A DNA stretch of 52,024 bases from a bacterium UBA6115 (lineage in GTDB: Bacteria; Bacillota_A; Clostridia; Christensenellales; Aristaeellaceae): assembly GCA_002428405.1 (NCBI GenBank), contig DIWD01000066.1, positions 1 to 52,024 on the forward strand, written 5' to 3'. Shown in pieces: positions 1 to 8,077 of this stretch. The notes beneath the pieces are model-generated. The model did no database searches, had not been told where the DNA came from, and worked only from the letters and a program-made list of their open reading frames with translations. How positions within the stretch are numbered: the stretch's first letter is position 1; the number at the start of each line of letters is the position of its first letter. A program made the position numbers and the translations under genes.

Positions 1-1165
1 TTATCCCATCCTGCGGGAGGCCGCAAAGCAATTCCTGCGCCTTGGGCGCCTTCCCCAAAGCCCTCAGAAGGGCCAGGCAGTCCCGAGGGCCAAGGGTGCG
101 GTAACTCAGCCTGGACAGGAGCCGCTCCAGGTCATACACCTCCCGGAGCAATGCGCCTGTTTCCTCCAATAAAACTAGGTGATCATAAAGGGCCTGCACG
201 CAATCCAGCCTGCGCCTGATTTCCCCCTCGGTAATCAGCGGCCGCTGTACCCAGGAGCGAAGCAGCCTTGCGCCCATGGCGGTCTGCGTTCTGTCCAGCA
301 CACTCAGCAGCGTTGCCTGACCTTTTTGATCGCGCAGGCTCTCCACCAGCTCCAGGCTGCGGACCGCCGAGGGAGGCAGCGGCATCGTGTCCTCCCTGTG
401 CAGCACGGTGACCCGGGCGATGTGCCTCAGGGGAACTTTCTGGGTGTCCCCCAAATATGCGATCAGCGCTCCGGCGGGGGAGATGAGCAGGTCATCCCGG
501 CCGGGGATGCCCAGGGCTTCTGTCGCGGCGGATGAGAAATGAGCCAGCAGGGTCTCCCTCGCCTTTGCCAGCCGGAAAGATTCCGGCCTGACCTGACTGG
601 TAAAACCGGTAAATATGGCCTTCAGCCGTTCCGGGTCATTGCTGATCGCCTCGCTGGGCTGGCGGACGGACAGGAAGACAGACGCGGCCTCCTCCCCCTC
701 CGGAAAAGCGCGTAGGAAAAATTCGCCGGTTGACACGTCGCACAGCGCGATCCCAACGCGTTTGACGGTGAAGTAAACCGCCGCGATGAAGCGGTTTTCC
801 TTTTCATTCAGGGTACTCAGGTCGGAAAGGGTGCCCGGGGTCACGATGCGCACGACAGCGCGCCGGACCAGGGTTTTGGTTTTGCTTGGATCCTCGGTCT
901 GTTCCGCGATAGCCACCTTGTAACCCCGGCCGATGAGGCGGGCGATATAGCCGTCCGCCGCGTGCCAGGGCACGCCGCACATGGGCGCCCGTTCCTCCAT
1001 CCCGCAGTCCCGCCCGGTGAGCGTCAGTTCCAGCTCCCGGCTGGCGGTGACGGCGTCCTCAAAGAACATCTCATAAAAATCGCCCAACCTGAAAAAGAGG
1101 AGGGCGTCGGGGTTCTCCTCTTTGAGTTCCAGGTACTGCCGCATCATCGGAGTCAGTTCTGCCAT
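1..1165 (-). CDS. mutS: DNA mismatch repair protein MutS (partial, N-terminal 388 residues)
   Basis: MutS binds base mismatches and, with MutL, starts DNA mismatch repair. The reading frame opens at ATG 1165 and stays open to the window edge, so the C-terminal clamp and ATPase parts lie outside. The translated start shows the mismatch-recognition domain I: MAELTPMMRQYLELKEENP, then FFRLGDFYEMFFEDA with the Phe and Glu used for mismatch contact, then CGVPWHAADGYIARLI and the AIAEQTEDP-type segment. The gene follows ricA and miaB on the same strand, as in Bacillus, but ricA ends in a terminator and mutS has its own promoter. There is no Shine-Dalgarno site between the -10 box and the ATG, so the message may be leaderless. 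Confidence 0.95.
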   Translation of the reverse strand, partial: MAELTPMMRQYLELKEENPDALLFFRLGDFYEMFFEDAVTASRELELTLTGRDCGMEERAPMCGVPWHAADGYIARLIGRGYKVAIAEQTEDPSKTKTLVRRAVVRIVTPGTLSDLSTLNEKENRFIAAVYFTVKRVGIALCDVSTGEFFLRAFPEGEEAASVFLSVRQPSEAISNDPERLKAIFTGFTSQVRPESFRLAKARETLLAHFSSAATEALGIPGRDDLLISPAGALIAYLGDTQKVPLRHIARVTVLHREDTMPLPPSAVRSLELVESLRDQKGQATLLSVLDRTQTAMGARLLRSWVQRPLITEGEIRRRLDCVQALYDHLVLLEETGALLREVYDLERLLSRLSYRTLGPRDCLALLRALGKAPKAQELLCGLPQDGI

Positions 1166-1171
1166 GAGCGC

Positions 1172-1187
1172 ATTATACCATAATCCA
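1172..1187 (-). promoter_or_regulatory. mutS promoter, extended -10
   Basis: On the minus strand the sequence reads TGGTATAAT, a perfect -10 (1177-1172) with the TG of an extended -10 element (1180-1179). No good -35 is visible; the corresponding place is the T-run of the ricA terminator. Only six bases (gcgctc) separate the -10 from the mutS ATG, which puts the expected transcription start on or next to the start codon. Confidence 0.6.
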
Positions 1188-1189
1188 AG

Positions 1190-1226
1190 GGAAAAAAAGA
1201 AAGCGCCGTCAGGATGCCCGGCGCTT
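1190..1226 (-). terminator. Rho-independent terminator of the miaB-ricA operon
   Basis: On the minus strand an 8-bp stem (AAGCGCCG/CGGCGCTT, 1226-1219 with 1208-1201) is followed by TTCTTTTTTT. It lies 13 bases after the ricA stop codon. Confidence 0.85.
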
Positions 1227-1239
1227 GGATCATTTGGAT

Positions 1240-1653
1240 TTACCTGACAGAGCAGCCCTGGCAGCCCTCGCATCCGCCGCTGCCGCAGGCGGAGTCATAG
1301 TCATAGGCTTCCTCGCCTGTCAGCGCTGCCTGCAGGGTCCTGTTGATCCCGTCCATCAGGAGATTGAAGGCGGAGCGCGCCTGGCTGACGGACTGCATCT
1401 TGCTTTTCGCGTTGACCTGCTTTTCGACTTCCTCCGCTTTCCGGCTCAACTCTTCAATGGCGGCGTCGTCCTGCTCTCCTTCAAGCTCCAGCATACGCAT
1501 CTGGTCGCGCAGGTCGGCATATTGGGCATAGAGATCGGAAATCTCCGGGTCTTTGGAAGCGTCTTCCTCCAGATTCCTCATGGTTTGATACTCTGTGGTC
1601 GCGGCGATCAAATCGCCCAGTTCGCGGGCTTTCTCAAGGATGGTTTCGTTCAT
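1240..1653 (-). CDS. ricA: YlbF/YmcA (Ric) family protein, RicA-like, with Cys-rich tail
   Basis: A 137-residue helical protein of the YlbF/YmcA family. In Bacillus subtilis RicA (YmcA), RicF (YlbF) and RicT form a complex carrying Fe-S clusters that acts with RNase Y and in development. What is seen here: long amphipathic helices (residues 1-110, many Glu/Lys/Ala) and a C-terminal CGSGGCEGCQGC cluster of four cysteines, which could bind metal or an Fe-S cluster. The ATG overlaps the miaB stop as ATGA, so it is translationally coupled; B. subtilis ymcA also directly follows ymcB (miaB). Assignment to RicA rather than RicF rests on this synteny. Confidence 0.8.
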   Translation of the reverse strand: MNETILEKARELGDLIAATTEYQTMRNLEEDASKDPEISDLYAQYADLRDQMRMLELEGEQDDAAIEELSRKAEEVEKQVNAKSKMQSVSQARSAFNLLMDGINRTLQAALTGEEAYDYDSACGSGGCEGCQGCSVR

Positions 1654-3062
1654 GACTGATTCCTTTCTGTCCTTTCGGCTTTGAGTGTGTTGCTGCCCTG
1701 CCCTGTAATGCGGACAGGGATAATGTGCCCGATGAGCTCGGGCGGTCCTGAAAAGTTGACGGCCAGGCTGCGCCCTGTCCTGCCGGTGAGCTGTCCTGCG
1801 TCCCTGCGGGAGGCCCCTTCCACAAGCACCTCAGCCCGGGTCCCCATGAGGGCGGCAAAAACCGTTTGGGTGATGCCTTCCTGCTTTGCGATCAGCCGGG
1901 TGATGCGGTCCCTTGCGATGTCAGGCGGGACACGGCCGGGCAGCCTGGCGGCCTTCGTGCCGGTCCGAGGGCTGAAGATGAAGGTAAAGGCGCTGTCGAA
2001 GCGCACCTCTTCCACCAGGCTCATTGTCTCTCCGAAGTCTTCCTCGCTTTCCCCCGGGAAGGCGACAATCAGGTCGGTCGTCAGCCCGATGTCTGGTATG
2101 GCGCTCCGCAGGGCGCGCACGCGCTTCAGGTAGGTCTCACGGGTGTAGCGGCGTTCCATGGCGGAGAGCATCCTGTCGCTGCCGGATTGGGCGGGCAGGT
2201 GCAGGTGGGGGCACACCGCCTGATTGCGCGCCATTTCAAGGATCAGTTCATCCGACAGGTCCTTGGGATTGCTGGTCATGAAGCGCAGGCGCCTGATGCC
2301 GGTTTTGTTCAGCTCATGCAGGAGCTTCGGAAAATCAACCCCGTCCTCACCCTTGCCATAGGAATTGACGTTCTGGCCCAGCAGCATGATCTCCTGCACA
2401 CCGCTTTGGACCAGGTCCTCCACATCCTTGAGGATGTGTGCCATCGCGCGGGAACGCTCACGCCCGCGCACCATGGGCACCACACAGTAGGAGCAGAAAT
2501 TGTCACAGCCATACATCACGGTCACGTAGGCGAAAAAGGGCGAGGAGCGCAAAACGGGCAGGCCTTCGTAGAGGGTGCTGTCCTCCCCGCTGCGGAAAGC
2601 TTCCCCGCGGCGTCCTTCCATCGCGGACAGCAGCCTTGACGGCAGTTGGTAGATTTCTCCGGGTCCAAAGCTGAAGTCCACAAAGGGGTAGCGGTCTTTC
2701 AGCCGCTCCTGGAAGCCTTGCTGCTGCGCCATGCAGCCGCACACGCCAACCAGAAGGTGCGGCCTTGTCTTCCTGATCTCCTTGGTGAAGATGATATTGC
2801 CCATGGCCCTGCGTTCAGCGTTGTCGCGAATGCAGCAGGTGTTGAACAGGATCAGGTCCGCCTTCTGCCGGTCTTCCTCAGGCCGCAACCCCATACGGTC
2901 CAGAATGCCGGCCAGCTTCTCCGAGTCATGCGCGTTCATCTGGCAGCCATAGGTGATGATGCAATAGCTGCCAGGGCGGTCCGGCCGCAGACTGATCTGT
3001 TGGATGATGTCCTCCTCAAGGAGGATCTCCTCCCGGCTGACAGGCCGGATCGCGTCACGCAT
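1650..3062 (-). CDS. miaB: tRNA-2-methylthio-N6-dimethylallyladenosine synthase MiaB
   Basis: MiaB is a radical-SAM methylthiotransferase that converts i6A37 to ms2i6A37 in tRNAs. The 470-residue product has the N-terminal UPF0004 domain with the three auxiliary-cluster cysteines (about C40 in ITYGCQMN, C76 in NTCCIRDNAERR, C110 in CGCMAQQ), the radical-SAM CxxxCxxC (GCDNFCSYC, about 186-193) and a C-terminal TRAM domain (VLVEGASRRD... onward). I chose ATG 3062 because GGAGG lies eight bases upstream and because upstream in-frame sequence is the end of the RNase gene; the two genes overlap by eight bases. Confidence 0.96.
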   Translation of the reverse strand: MRDAIRPVSREEILLEEDIIQQISLRPDRPGSYCIITYGCQMNAHDSEKLAGILDRMGLRPEEDRQKADLILFNTCCIRDNAERRAMGNIIFTKEIRKTRPHLLVGVCGCMAQQQGFQERLKDRYPFVDFSFGPGEIYQLPSRLLSAMEGRRGEAFRSGEDSTLYEGLPVLRSSPFFAYVTVMYGCDNFCSYCVVPMVRGRERSRAMAHILKDVEDLVQSGVQEIMLLGQNVNSYGKGEDGVDFPKLLHELNKTGIRRLRFMTSNPKDLSDELILEMARNQAVCPHLHLPAQSGSDRMLSAMERRYTRETYLKRVRALRSAIPDIGLTTDLIVAFPGESEEDFGETMSLVEEVRFDSAFTFIFSPRTGTKAARLPGRVPPDIARDRITRLIAKQEGITQTVFAALMGTRAEVLVEGASRRDAGQLTGRTGRSLAVNFSGPPELIGHIIPVRITGQGSNTLKAERTERNQS

Positions 3063-4200
3063 CGTTGTCCTCCGGTTGATAGTATTCCGGGGCAGCGTCC
3101 TGTCCGCCGTCCGCCAGGCGCTGGGCAGGAAGGGCGGCATCCGCCTTCCGGCGCGTCATTTCCACAAGCCCCAGACGGGTGAAGCCGAGCACTTCCGTCA
3201 GGATACGGTCCTCCCTGAGGGCTTCCCTCAAGCGGGCAAGCACCGTCTCCTGCTGTTCTTTTGACTTCATGTCAATAAAATCGATCAGGATGACACCGCC
3301 CGCACGCCTCAGGCGCAGCAGCTTGGCGATTTCCTCTGCCGCTTCCATGTTGGTCCGCAGGATCAGGTCGCCGCTCCTTCGCGTGTCCCTGGCGGTGTTC
3401 ACGTCAATCATCAGCGCCGCCTCACAGGGATCCAGCACCAGCGTTCCGCCTGAAGGCAAGTATACCCGCCGGCGGAGAGCCGCAGCCAGCTGCTGCTCCA
3501 CCCCGTACAGCGCGAAAGGGTCCTCCGACAGGCTGAAGGGCAAGCCCAGCGCTTCGGCAGCCTTCCCATCGTCTGAAATGACCTGCCTGATCGGCTCCTT
3601 CAAATCCCGCAGCATGCGGGTCAGAGGATCCGGCGAACTCAGCAATACCGCAGGCGCTTTGAGGCTTTTGGAGCGGTTGATGATTTCCTGCCATTTGGAT
3701 AGATGCAGGCCTATTTCCGCGAGGATCTGCTCCTCCGGAACTCCCTGTGCGTTCATGCGCAGGACAAGGCCCATCCCTTCGGGTTTCAGCCTGTTTGCCA
3801 GCGAGGCAAGGGCCGAAGGATCCCCGGCGCGCCTGGAAGCATGGGCGGCCCTGCCCAGGGGGAGGAACATACTGAGGCGGCCGGCAAGCGAGATGTCCAT
3901 GCTCACATACGCTGCCTTGCCCCCGGCGGACGGCTTTTTCACCTGTACGATCAGGCTGTCGCCCGGACGGGGCTGTACCTTCCCGGCCATTTCGTCAAAG
4001 GGCAGAAAACCTTCCTTTTCCTCCGGCAATGTCACAAACATCGCGCCCAGGCTCTTCATCACGCGGCCCGCGCGCCCCAGGAGCACTGCCTCGGGTGAAA
4101 CGGCCGGGGGCTCATCAAGGTCCCAATACTCAATCAGCCTGCGCTCCTGAAGAAGCGCCCCGCGCGGCTTTCCGCCGCGCAGACGCAGGGCCAGATCCAT
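3055..4200 (-). CDS. Ribonuclease E/G family protein, short form
   Basis: A 381-residue member of the RNase E/G family, single-strand endoribonucleases of RNA decay and rRNA processing. An S1-like N-terminal segment (about 1-130) precedes the catalytic region; the metal-binding aspartates are recognisable in ALMIDVNTARDT and ILIDFIDMKSKEQQ. The protein ends soon after GLVEMTRRKADAALPAQ, so the zinc-link cysteine motif (CPxC) that follows in E. coli RNase E/G and holds the dimer together is absent. Its start overlaps the upstream stop as ATGA. In many Clostridia an rng gene follows the TIGR03960/TIGR03936 pair, as here, but the usual rplU-rpmA genes downstream are replaced by miaB. Confidence 0.85.
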   Translation of the reverse strand: MDLALRLRGGKPRGALLQERRLIEYWDLDEPPAVSPEAVLLGRAGRVMKSLGAMFVTLPEEKEGFLPFDEMAGKVQPRPGDSLIVQVKKPSAGGKAAYVSMDISLAGRLSMFLPLGRAAHASRRAGDPSALASLANRLKPEGMGLVLRMNAQGVPEEQILAEIGLHLSKWQEIINRSKSLKAPAVLLSSPDPLTRMLRDLKEPIRQVISDDGKAAEALGLPFSLSEDPFALYGVEQQLAAALRRRVYLPSGGTLVLDPCEAALMIDVNTARDTRRSGDLILRTNMEAAEEIAKLLRLRRAGGVILIDFIDMKSKEQQETVLARLREALREDRILTEVLGFTRLGLVEMTRRKADAALPAQRLADGGQDAAPEYYQPEDNDA

Positions 4201-4853
4201 CACACATCCTCCAGCGGGGAGAACCGCCCGTCCAGCAGCATTGTCCGCGTAATAAGGCAATGGGGAACCGGCAGTCCCGCGAAGCCTGCCAGCGCCTCCA
4301 TCAGGGCGTCGGGCTTGGCGGTGCCGCGCTCCTGAAGGGCGAGGGTGGCCAGCAATCCATCCTCCCTGGGGATGAGGTTGTAGATCATCGGGCGCAGGTC
4401 ATCCATCCGCTCCCCGGACTTGGTCCGGCGCAGGTAAGGGATGGCTTCCTGCCTGAGAAAGTTTGGCAGACAAGCCAGCAGTTTTTCCGCGTCCTGTTCA
4501 GGCTGGATGAGGTACTGCGCCGCGAACAGCTTTGCCATGGCAGCGGGGTGATCATCCGGAAGAGCTCGGGCACGTAGCGCCTTCAGGTCCTCGGGCAGCA
4601 CGGCGTTGATCCGGCTGAGGAAGGTTTCCTCTCCCGTCTCTTCCTGCAGGGGCACTTCCATGATTTCACGCTCGCCGATGATCCCAACAGACAAGGGCGC
4701 GGCGAAGCTGAGCTGCAGGTGGGGGTTGAATCCCTGGGAGTACGCCGCCGGAAGGCCGCTTCGCCTCAGCGCTCGCTGCATGGCGCGCTGAAGATCCAGA
4801 TGCCCGATAAAGCGCATCGGACCTTTTTTCCGGAACACAACCAGCATCTTCAT
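4200..4853 (-). CDS. TIGR03936 family radical-SAM-linked protein (DUF2344)
   Basis: A 217-residue protein beginning MKMLVVFRKKGPMRFIGHLDL, the hallmark of the DUF2344/TIGR03936 family, with the SQGFNPHLQLSFAAPLSVG segment at about residues 40-60. Family members are fused to, or sit directly after, a TIGR03960 radical-SAM enzyme; the biochemical role is not established. Both ends overlap neighbouring genes by four bases (ATGA), so it is co-translated with the radical-SAM protein and the RNase E/G gene. Confidence 0.9.
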   Translation of the reverse strand: MKMLVVFRKKGPMRFIGHLDLQRAMQRALRRSGLPAAYSQGFNPHLQLSFAAPLSVGIIGEREIMEVPLQEETGEETFLSRINAVLPEDLKALRARALPDDHPAAMAKLFAAQYLIQPEQDAEKLLACLPNFLRQEAIPYLRRTKSGERMDDLRPMIYNLIPREDGLLATLALQERGTAKPDALMEALAGFAGLPVPHCLITRTMLLDGRFSPLEDV

Positions 4854-6697
4854 ACAGGGCAGACCCCCTCAAACCGCCTGAGGCCGCAGCCTTCGCACCC
4901 TTCCCTGCAGTCTCTTGTCGTCTGCGCTTTTTCCGCCCGTTCCTTCTCCAGCCGCAGGTAGGCTTTGGTGACCCCGATGTCAACAAAGTCCCACGGGAGA
5001 AGCTCATCCTGTCCCCTCCTGCGGGACGCGTAGAAAGCAGGGTCCACCCCCTCCTCCCTGAAAGCCTGCATCCACTTATCAAAGCTGAAGTGTTCGCTCC
5101 AGCCATCCAGTTTGCAGCCAAGGGCGTACGCACGCCTGAGCACCCGGCCCATCTCCCGGTCCCCGCGGGCAAAGCAGGCCTCCAGGAGGCTCAGCTCCGG
5201 CTCATGCCAGTTGAAGGTGACGCCCCGGATATTCAAAGCCCTGCGCAGCAGGGATTGCTTGCGCCTGATTTCCTCCAGACTGTCCTGCCCCTCCCATTGG
5301 AAGGGGGTGAAGGGCTTGGGCACGAAGGTGGAGGCGCTGACCACGACCTTCAGGCCCCGGGCGCGCTTTTCCCGCGGCAGGGCATTATAGCAGCCCACCA
5401 CTTTTCTTGCCAGCTCAGCGATGCCGAGCAGGTCCGCATCCGTTTCCGTGGGAAGGCCGATCATGAAGTACAGCTTGACGCTGTTCCAGCCGGACTCAAA
5501 GGCCTCCGTGACAGTCCGCAGCAAGTCTTCCTCCGTCACGCCCTTGTTGATGACGTCGCGCAGCCGCTGGGTGCCGGCCTCCGGCGCCAGAGTCAATCCG
5601 CTTTTTTTGACCTGCGCGGTATCCTGCAGCGCCTCCTGAAGCTCCCCGTCGATGCGGAGGCTGGGAAGGGAGAGGCTGACGCGTTTGGAGGAAAAGCGTT
5701 CGTTCAGGCCGCGGATCAGCTCCAGCAGCCCGGAATAGTCGCCAGTGGACAGGCTGGAGAGGCTCATCTCCTCATAGCCAGTTGAAGCGACCAGCCTTTC
5801 AGCCAGGTAATAGAGCCTTTCCACGCTGCGTTCCCGCACCGGGCGATAGATCATCCCGGCCTGGCAGAACCGGCAGCCGCGCGTGCACCCCCGCATGATT
5901 TCCAGCACGATCCGGTCGTGCACCGCCTCGGTGAAGGGCACCGGTATGCTTTCCGGGAAGGATGCCCCGTCCAGATCCAGTTCAACGCGTTTTCTGACCA
6001 CCGGCGGAATGCCGGATGATGCCGGAATAAAGGCGGACAGGGTGCCGTCCTCATGGTACTGCGGAGAATAAAAGCGCGGGACGTATACGCCCGGTACGTC
6101 CGCCAGGCGCCGGAGGATTTCCCCCCTCGTCTTTCCCGAACGCCTTCCCCGGCCAATCACCCGCAGCATGTCCAGCGTCGCTGTCTCGCCGTCGCCCATC
6201 AGGAAAGCGTCGATGAAGGGAGCCAGCGGCTCCGGGTTGAAGGCGCAGGGGCCGCCCGCGATGACCACGGGGTCCTTTTCGCCCCGCTCATCGCCTGAAA
6301 GCGGGATGCCGCCCAATTCCAGCATAGCAAGGATGTTGGTGTAGCTCATCTCATACTGCAGGGTAAAGCCGACCGCGTCAAAACCGCTCAGAGGCGTGCG
6401 CGTCTCCAGGGAGAAAAGCGGGATGCCCTCTTTCTTCATCCCCTCCAGCATGTCCGACCAGGGCATCATGACCCGTTCGCAGGAAAGGTCTTTGTCCCTA
6501 TTGACAGCGTCATAGAGCACTTTCATCCCCAGATGGCTCATGGCCACTTCATAGGTATCGGGAAAGGCGAAACAGAAGCGGGTCATGCCCGGCTTGATTT
6601 CTTTTTTTACTTCATTGACCTCCCCGCCGGTATAGCGGGCAGGGCGCGAAACCTTTTCCAGCAGCCTTTCCAGGCGCTGGCTCATATCTTTGTCCAA
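4850..6697 (-). CDS. TIGR03960 family B12-binding/radical SAM protein
   Basis: About 615 residues. The N-terminal half resembles a Rossmann-type B12-binding domain (FCFAFPDTYEVAMSHLGMK; VIAGGPCAFNPEPLAPF), and the radical-SAM core has CTRGCRFCQAG (CxxxCxxC) followed by LSSLSTGDY and MIGLPTETDADL. A cysteine-rich C-terminal end (CREGCEGCGLRRFEGVC) may bind a further cluster. Start choice: TTG 6697 lies six bases after GGAGG; the ATG at 6685 is 18 bases away, and a GTG at 6736 gives a non-conserved extension. It heads the coupled leftward operon. Function is unknown; RNA or ribosome modification is only suggested by its neighbours. Confidence 0.88.
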   Translation of the reverse strand: MDKDMSQRLERLLEKVSRPARYTGGEVNEVKKEIKPGMTRFCFAFPDTYEVAMSHLGMKVLYDAVNRDKDLSCERVMMPWSDMLEGMKKEGIPLFSLETRTPLSGFDAVGFTLQYEMSYTNILAMLELGGIPLSGDERGEKDPVVIAGGPCAFNPEPLAPFIDAFLMGDGETATLDMLRVIGRGRRSGKTRGEILRRLADVPGVYVPRFYSPQYHEDGTLSAFIPASSGIPPVVRKRVELDLDGASFPESIPVPFTEAVHDRIVLEIMRGCTRGCRFCQAGMIYRPVRERSVERLYYLAERLVASTGYEEMSLSSLSTGDYSGLLELIRGLNERFSSKRVSLSLPSLRIDGELQEALQDTAQVKKSGLTLAPEAGTQRLRDVINKGVTEEDLLRTVTEAFESGWNSVKLYFMIGLPTETDADLLGIAELARKVVGCYNALPREKRARGLKVVVSASTFVPKPFTPFQWEGQDSLEEIRRKQSLLRRALNIRGVTFNWHEPELSLLEACFARGDREMGRVLRRAYALGCKLDGWSEHFSFDKWMQAFREEGVDPAFYASRRRGQDELLPWDFVDIGVTKAYLRLEKERAEKAQTTRDCREGCEGCGLRRFEGVCPV

Positions 6698-6767
6698 ATC
6701 CAACCTCCGTTCATGCGTGGAAGCATATTTTACCACAACACGGGCGGGGATGTCATCCGTGAACGGG

Positions 6768-6773
6768 TATAAT
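6768..6773 (+). promoter_or_regulatory. -10 box for the HD-domain gene
   Basis: A perfect TATAAT lies 37 bases before the ATG of the HD gene, in the divergent space between two operons. No convincing -35 box is seen at 16-18 bases. Confidence 0.45.
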
Positions 6774-6809
6774 ATGGCAGGCCAGAAAGACAGGGCCCAG
6801 GGAGAAAAG

Positions 6810-7472
6810 ATGCGGATCAGCTTTGAGGACGTGAAGAACAGCGCAGCGGTGAACGCCTACATCAAAAAGGCGGACGAATCGCTTACCGCGCTGGGATTTA
6901 CGGAGCACAGCTTCGCCCACGTCACCAAGGTGGCCCTCACGGCGGCGGACATCCTTCGCGCCGCCGGCCGCAGCGAGCGGGAGGCGGAGCTTGCCGCCAT
7001 CGCGGGATACCTGCACGACATCGGCAACGTCATCAACCGCGAGGGTCATGAGACCAGCGGCGCGATGATGGCTTTCTCCCTGCTCAGCGGGATGGGGGCA
7101 GACCCGGAGGACATCGCGACGGTGATCGCCGCCATCGGTAACCATGACGAGGGGACCGCTTTCCCGGTCAACGAGGTCGCCGCTGCCATGATCCTGGCGG
7201 ACAAGACCGATGTGCGCCGCAGCCGCGTGCGCAGCCTGGACACCATTGCCCAGGACATCCATGACCGGGTCAACTACGCGGTCATCCAGTCCGGGGTTCA
7301 GGTGCTGGAAGGGAAGAAGGAGATCCGGCTCAACCTGATGATCGACACCGCCATCTGCCCGATCTCAGAGTACTTTGAGATCTTCCTCAGCCGCATGCTG
7401 CTCTGCCGCCGCGCCGCCCAGCGCCTGGGCCATGCCTTCGCGCTCATCATCAACGGCCAGAAGATGATGTAG
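6810..7472 (+). CDS. HD domain phosphohydrolase
   Basis: A 220-residue HD-superfamily protein. Metal-binding residues are visible in order: HSFAHV (His), GYLHDIGN (HD), GNHDEG (His), LADKTD (Asp). Family members hydrolyse phosphates of nucleotides; the exact substrate cannot be told. ATG 6810 is chosen because of the GGGAG site five bases upstream; an upstream in-frame ATG at 6690 would lie before the -10 box. The frame ends at an amber codon, and the sequence behind it continues in the same frame as a fragment of a VOC-family gene. Confidence 0.8.
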   Translation: MRISFEDVKNSAAVNAYIKKADESLTALGFTEHSFAHVTKVALTAADILRAAGRSEREAELAAIAGYLHDIGNVINREGHETSGAMMAFSLLSGMGADPEDIATVIAAIGNHDEGTAFPVNEVAAAMILADKTDVRRSRVRSLDTIAQDIHDRVNYAVIQSGVQVLEGKKEIRLNLMIDTAICPISEYFEIFLSRMLLCRRAAQRLGHAFALIINGQKMM

Positions 7473-7652
7473 GGCTTTGTCTGCACGGTCCGGGCGGATG
7501 CTTATGACGCAGCGGAAAAGGGCATCCTCTCCGCGGGCGGCGAGGTCCGCCTGCCCAAATACCCGCTCCCCGGCATGGCCTGGCAGGGGTATTACGCAGA
7601 CACGGAAGGCAACCTCTTTGGGATCCATCAGGCCGACCCCAACGCAAAATAA
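7473..7652 (+). pseudogene. Remnant of a VOC (glyoxalase-like) family gene, C-terminal part only
   Basis: Directly after the HD gene's TAG (7470-7472) the same frame encodes 59 residues up to a TAA at 7650. The peptide contains AAEKGILSAGGEV, LPGMAWQGYYADTEGN and LFGIHQADPNAK, the typical last betaalphabetabetabeta half of a VOC-superfamily protein. The N-terminal half and any start codon are missing. It looks like the scar of a deletion that removed the first part of the gene. Read-through of the amber codon would make an HD-VOC fusion, which I consider less likely because LIINGQKMM resembles a natural HD-protein end. Confidence 0.7.
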
Positions 7653-7670
7653 GAAACGGAGACAAGATAA

Positions 7671-7928
7671 ATGGCAAATCTTCAACTGTACCACTTCGAG
7701 GGCTGTCCCGCCTGCAAGCAGGCCAAGCAATGGATCGCTGAGCTGCGCCAGGAAAAACCGGAGCTGGCAAATGTTGTAATCGAGATGACTGACGTGAACA
7801 AGAACCCGGATTTTAAGGCCCCCTCGTCTTTCTACTATGTGCCGACCTTTTTTGTGGGCAACAGGAAAGTCCTGGAAGGTGAAGTCACCAAGGAAAAGGT
7901 GGAAGAGATCCTGCGGGCCGGATTGTAA
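7671..7928 (+). CDS. Glutaredoxin/thioredoxin-fold protein
   Basis: An 85-residue thioredoxin-fold protein. The redox motif is CPAC at residues 12-15 (YHFEGCPACKQAKQ), followed by the cis-proline segment YYVPTFFVGNRKV and the C-terminal helix. It would act in thiol-disulfide exchange in the cytoplasm. GGAG lies nine bases before the ATG. Confidence 0.85.
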   Translation: MANLQLYHFEGCPACKQAKQWIAELRQEKPELANVVIEMTDVNKNPDFKAPSSFYYVPTFFVGNRKVLEGEVTKEKVEEILRAGL

Positions 7929-7946
7929 TAGGCATCCGCGCGCCAC

Positions 7947-7973
7947 GCCGGGCTGCAACAGCGGCCCGGCTTT
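7947..7973 (+). terminator. Hairpin after the glutaredoxin-like gene
   Basis: A 7-bp GC stem (GCCGGGC/GCCCGGC) with a ten-base loop followed by only three T residues. A weak intrinsic terminator is likely. Confidence 0.45.
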
Positions 7974-8063
7974 CGTGCGTTCAGGTGTCCCTTTTCCATA
8001 AAAAAGATTGCGGGAATCCCCCTGCCCTGATAGGATAGGAAAGGCCGTGAAACCCGGCCGAAA

Positions 8064-8069
8064 GGGAGG
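8064..8069 (+). promoter_or_regulatory. Ribosome binding site fixing the start of the PHP gene
   Basis: GGGAGG followed by eight bases and then ATC at 8078. This is the only Shine-Dalgarno site available to the frame; a TGA at 8048 closes the frame upstream and no ATG, GTG or TTG lies between, so the site points to ATC as initiation codon. Confidence 0.65.
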
Positions 8070-8077
8070 AAACACGT

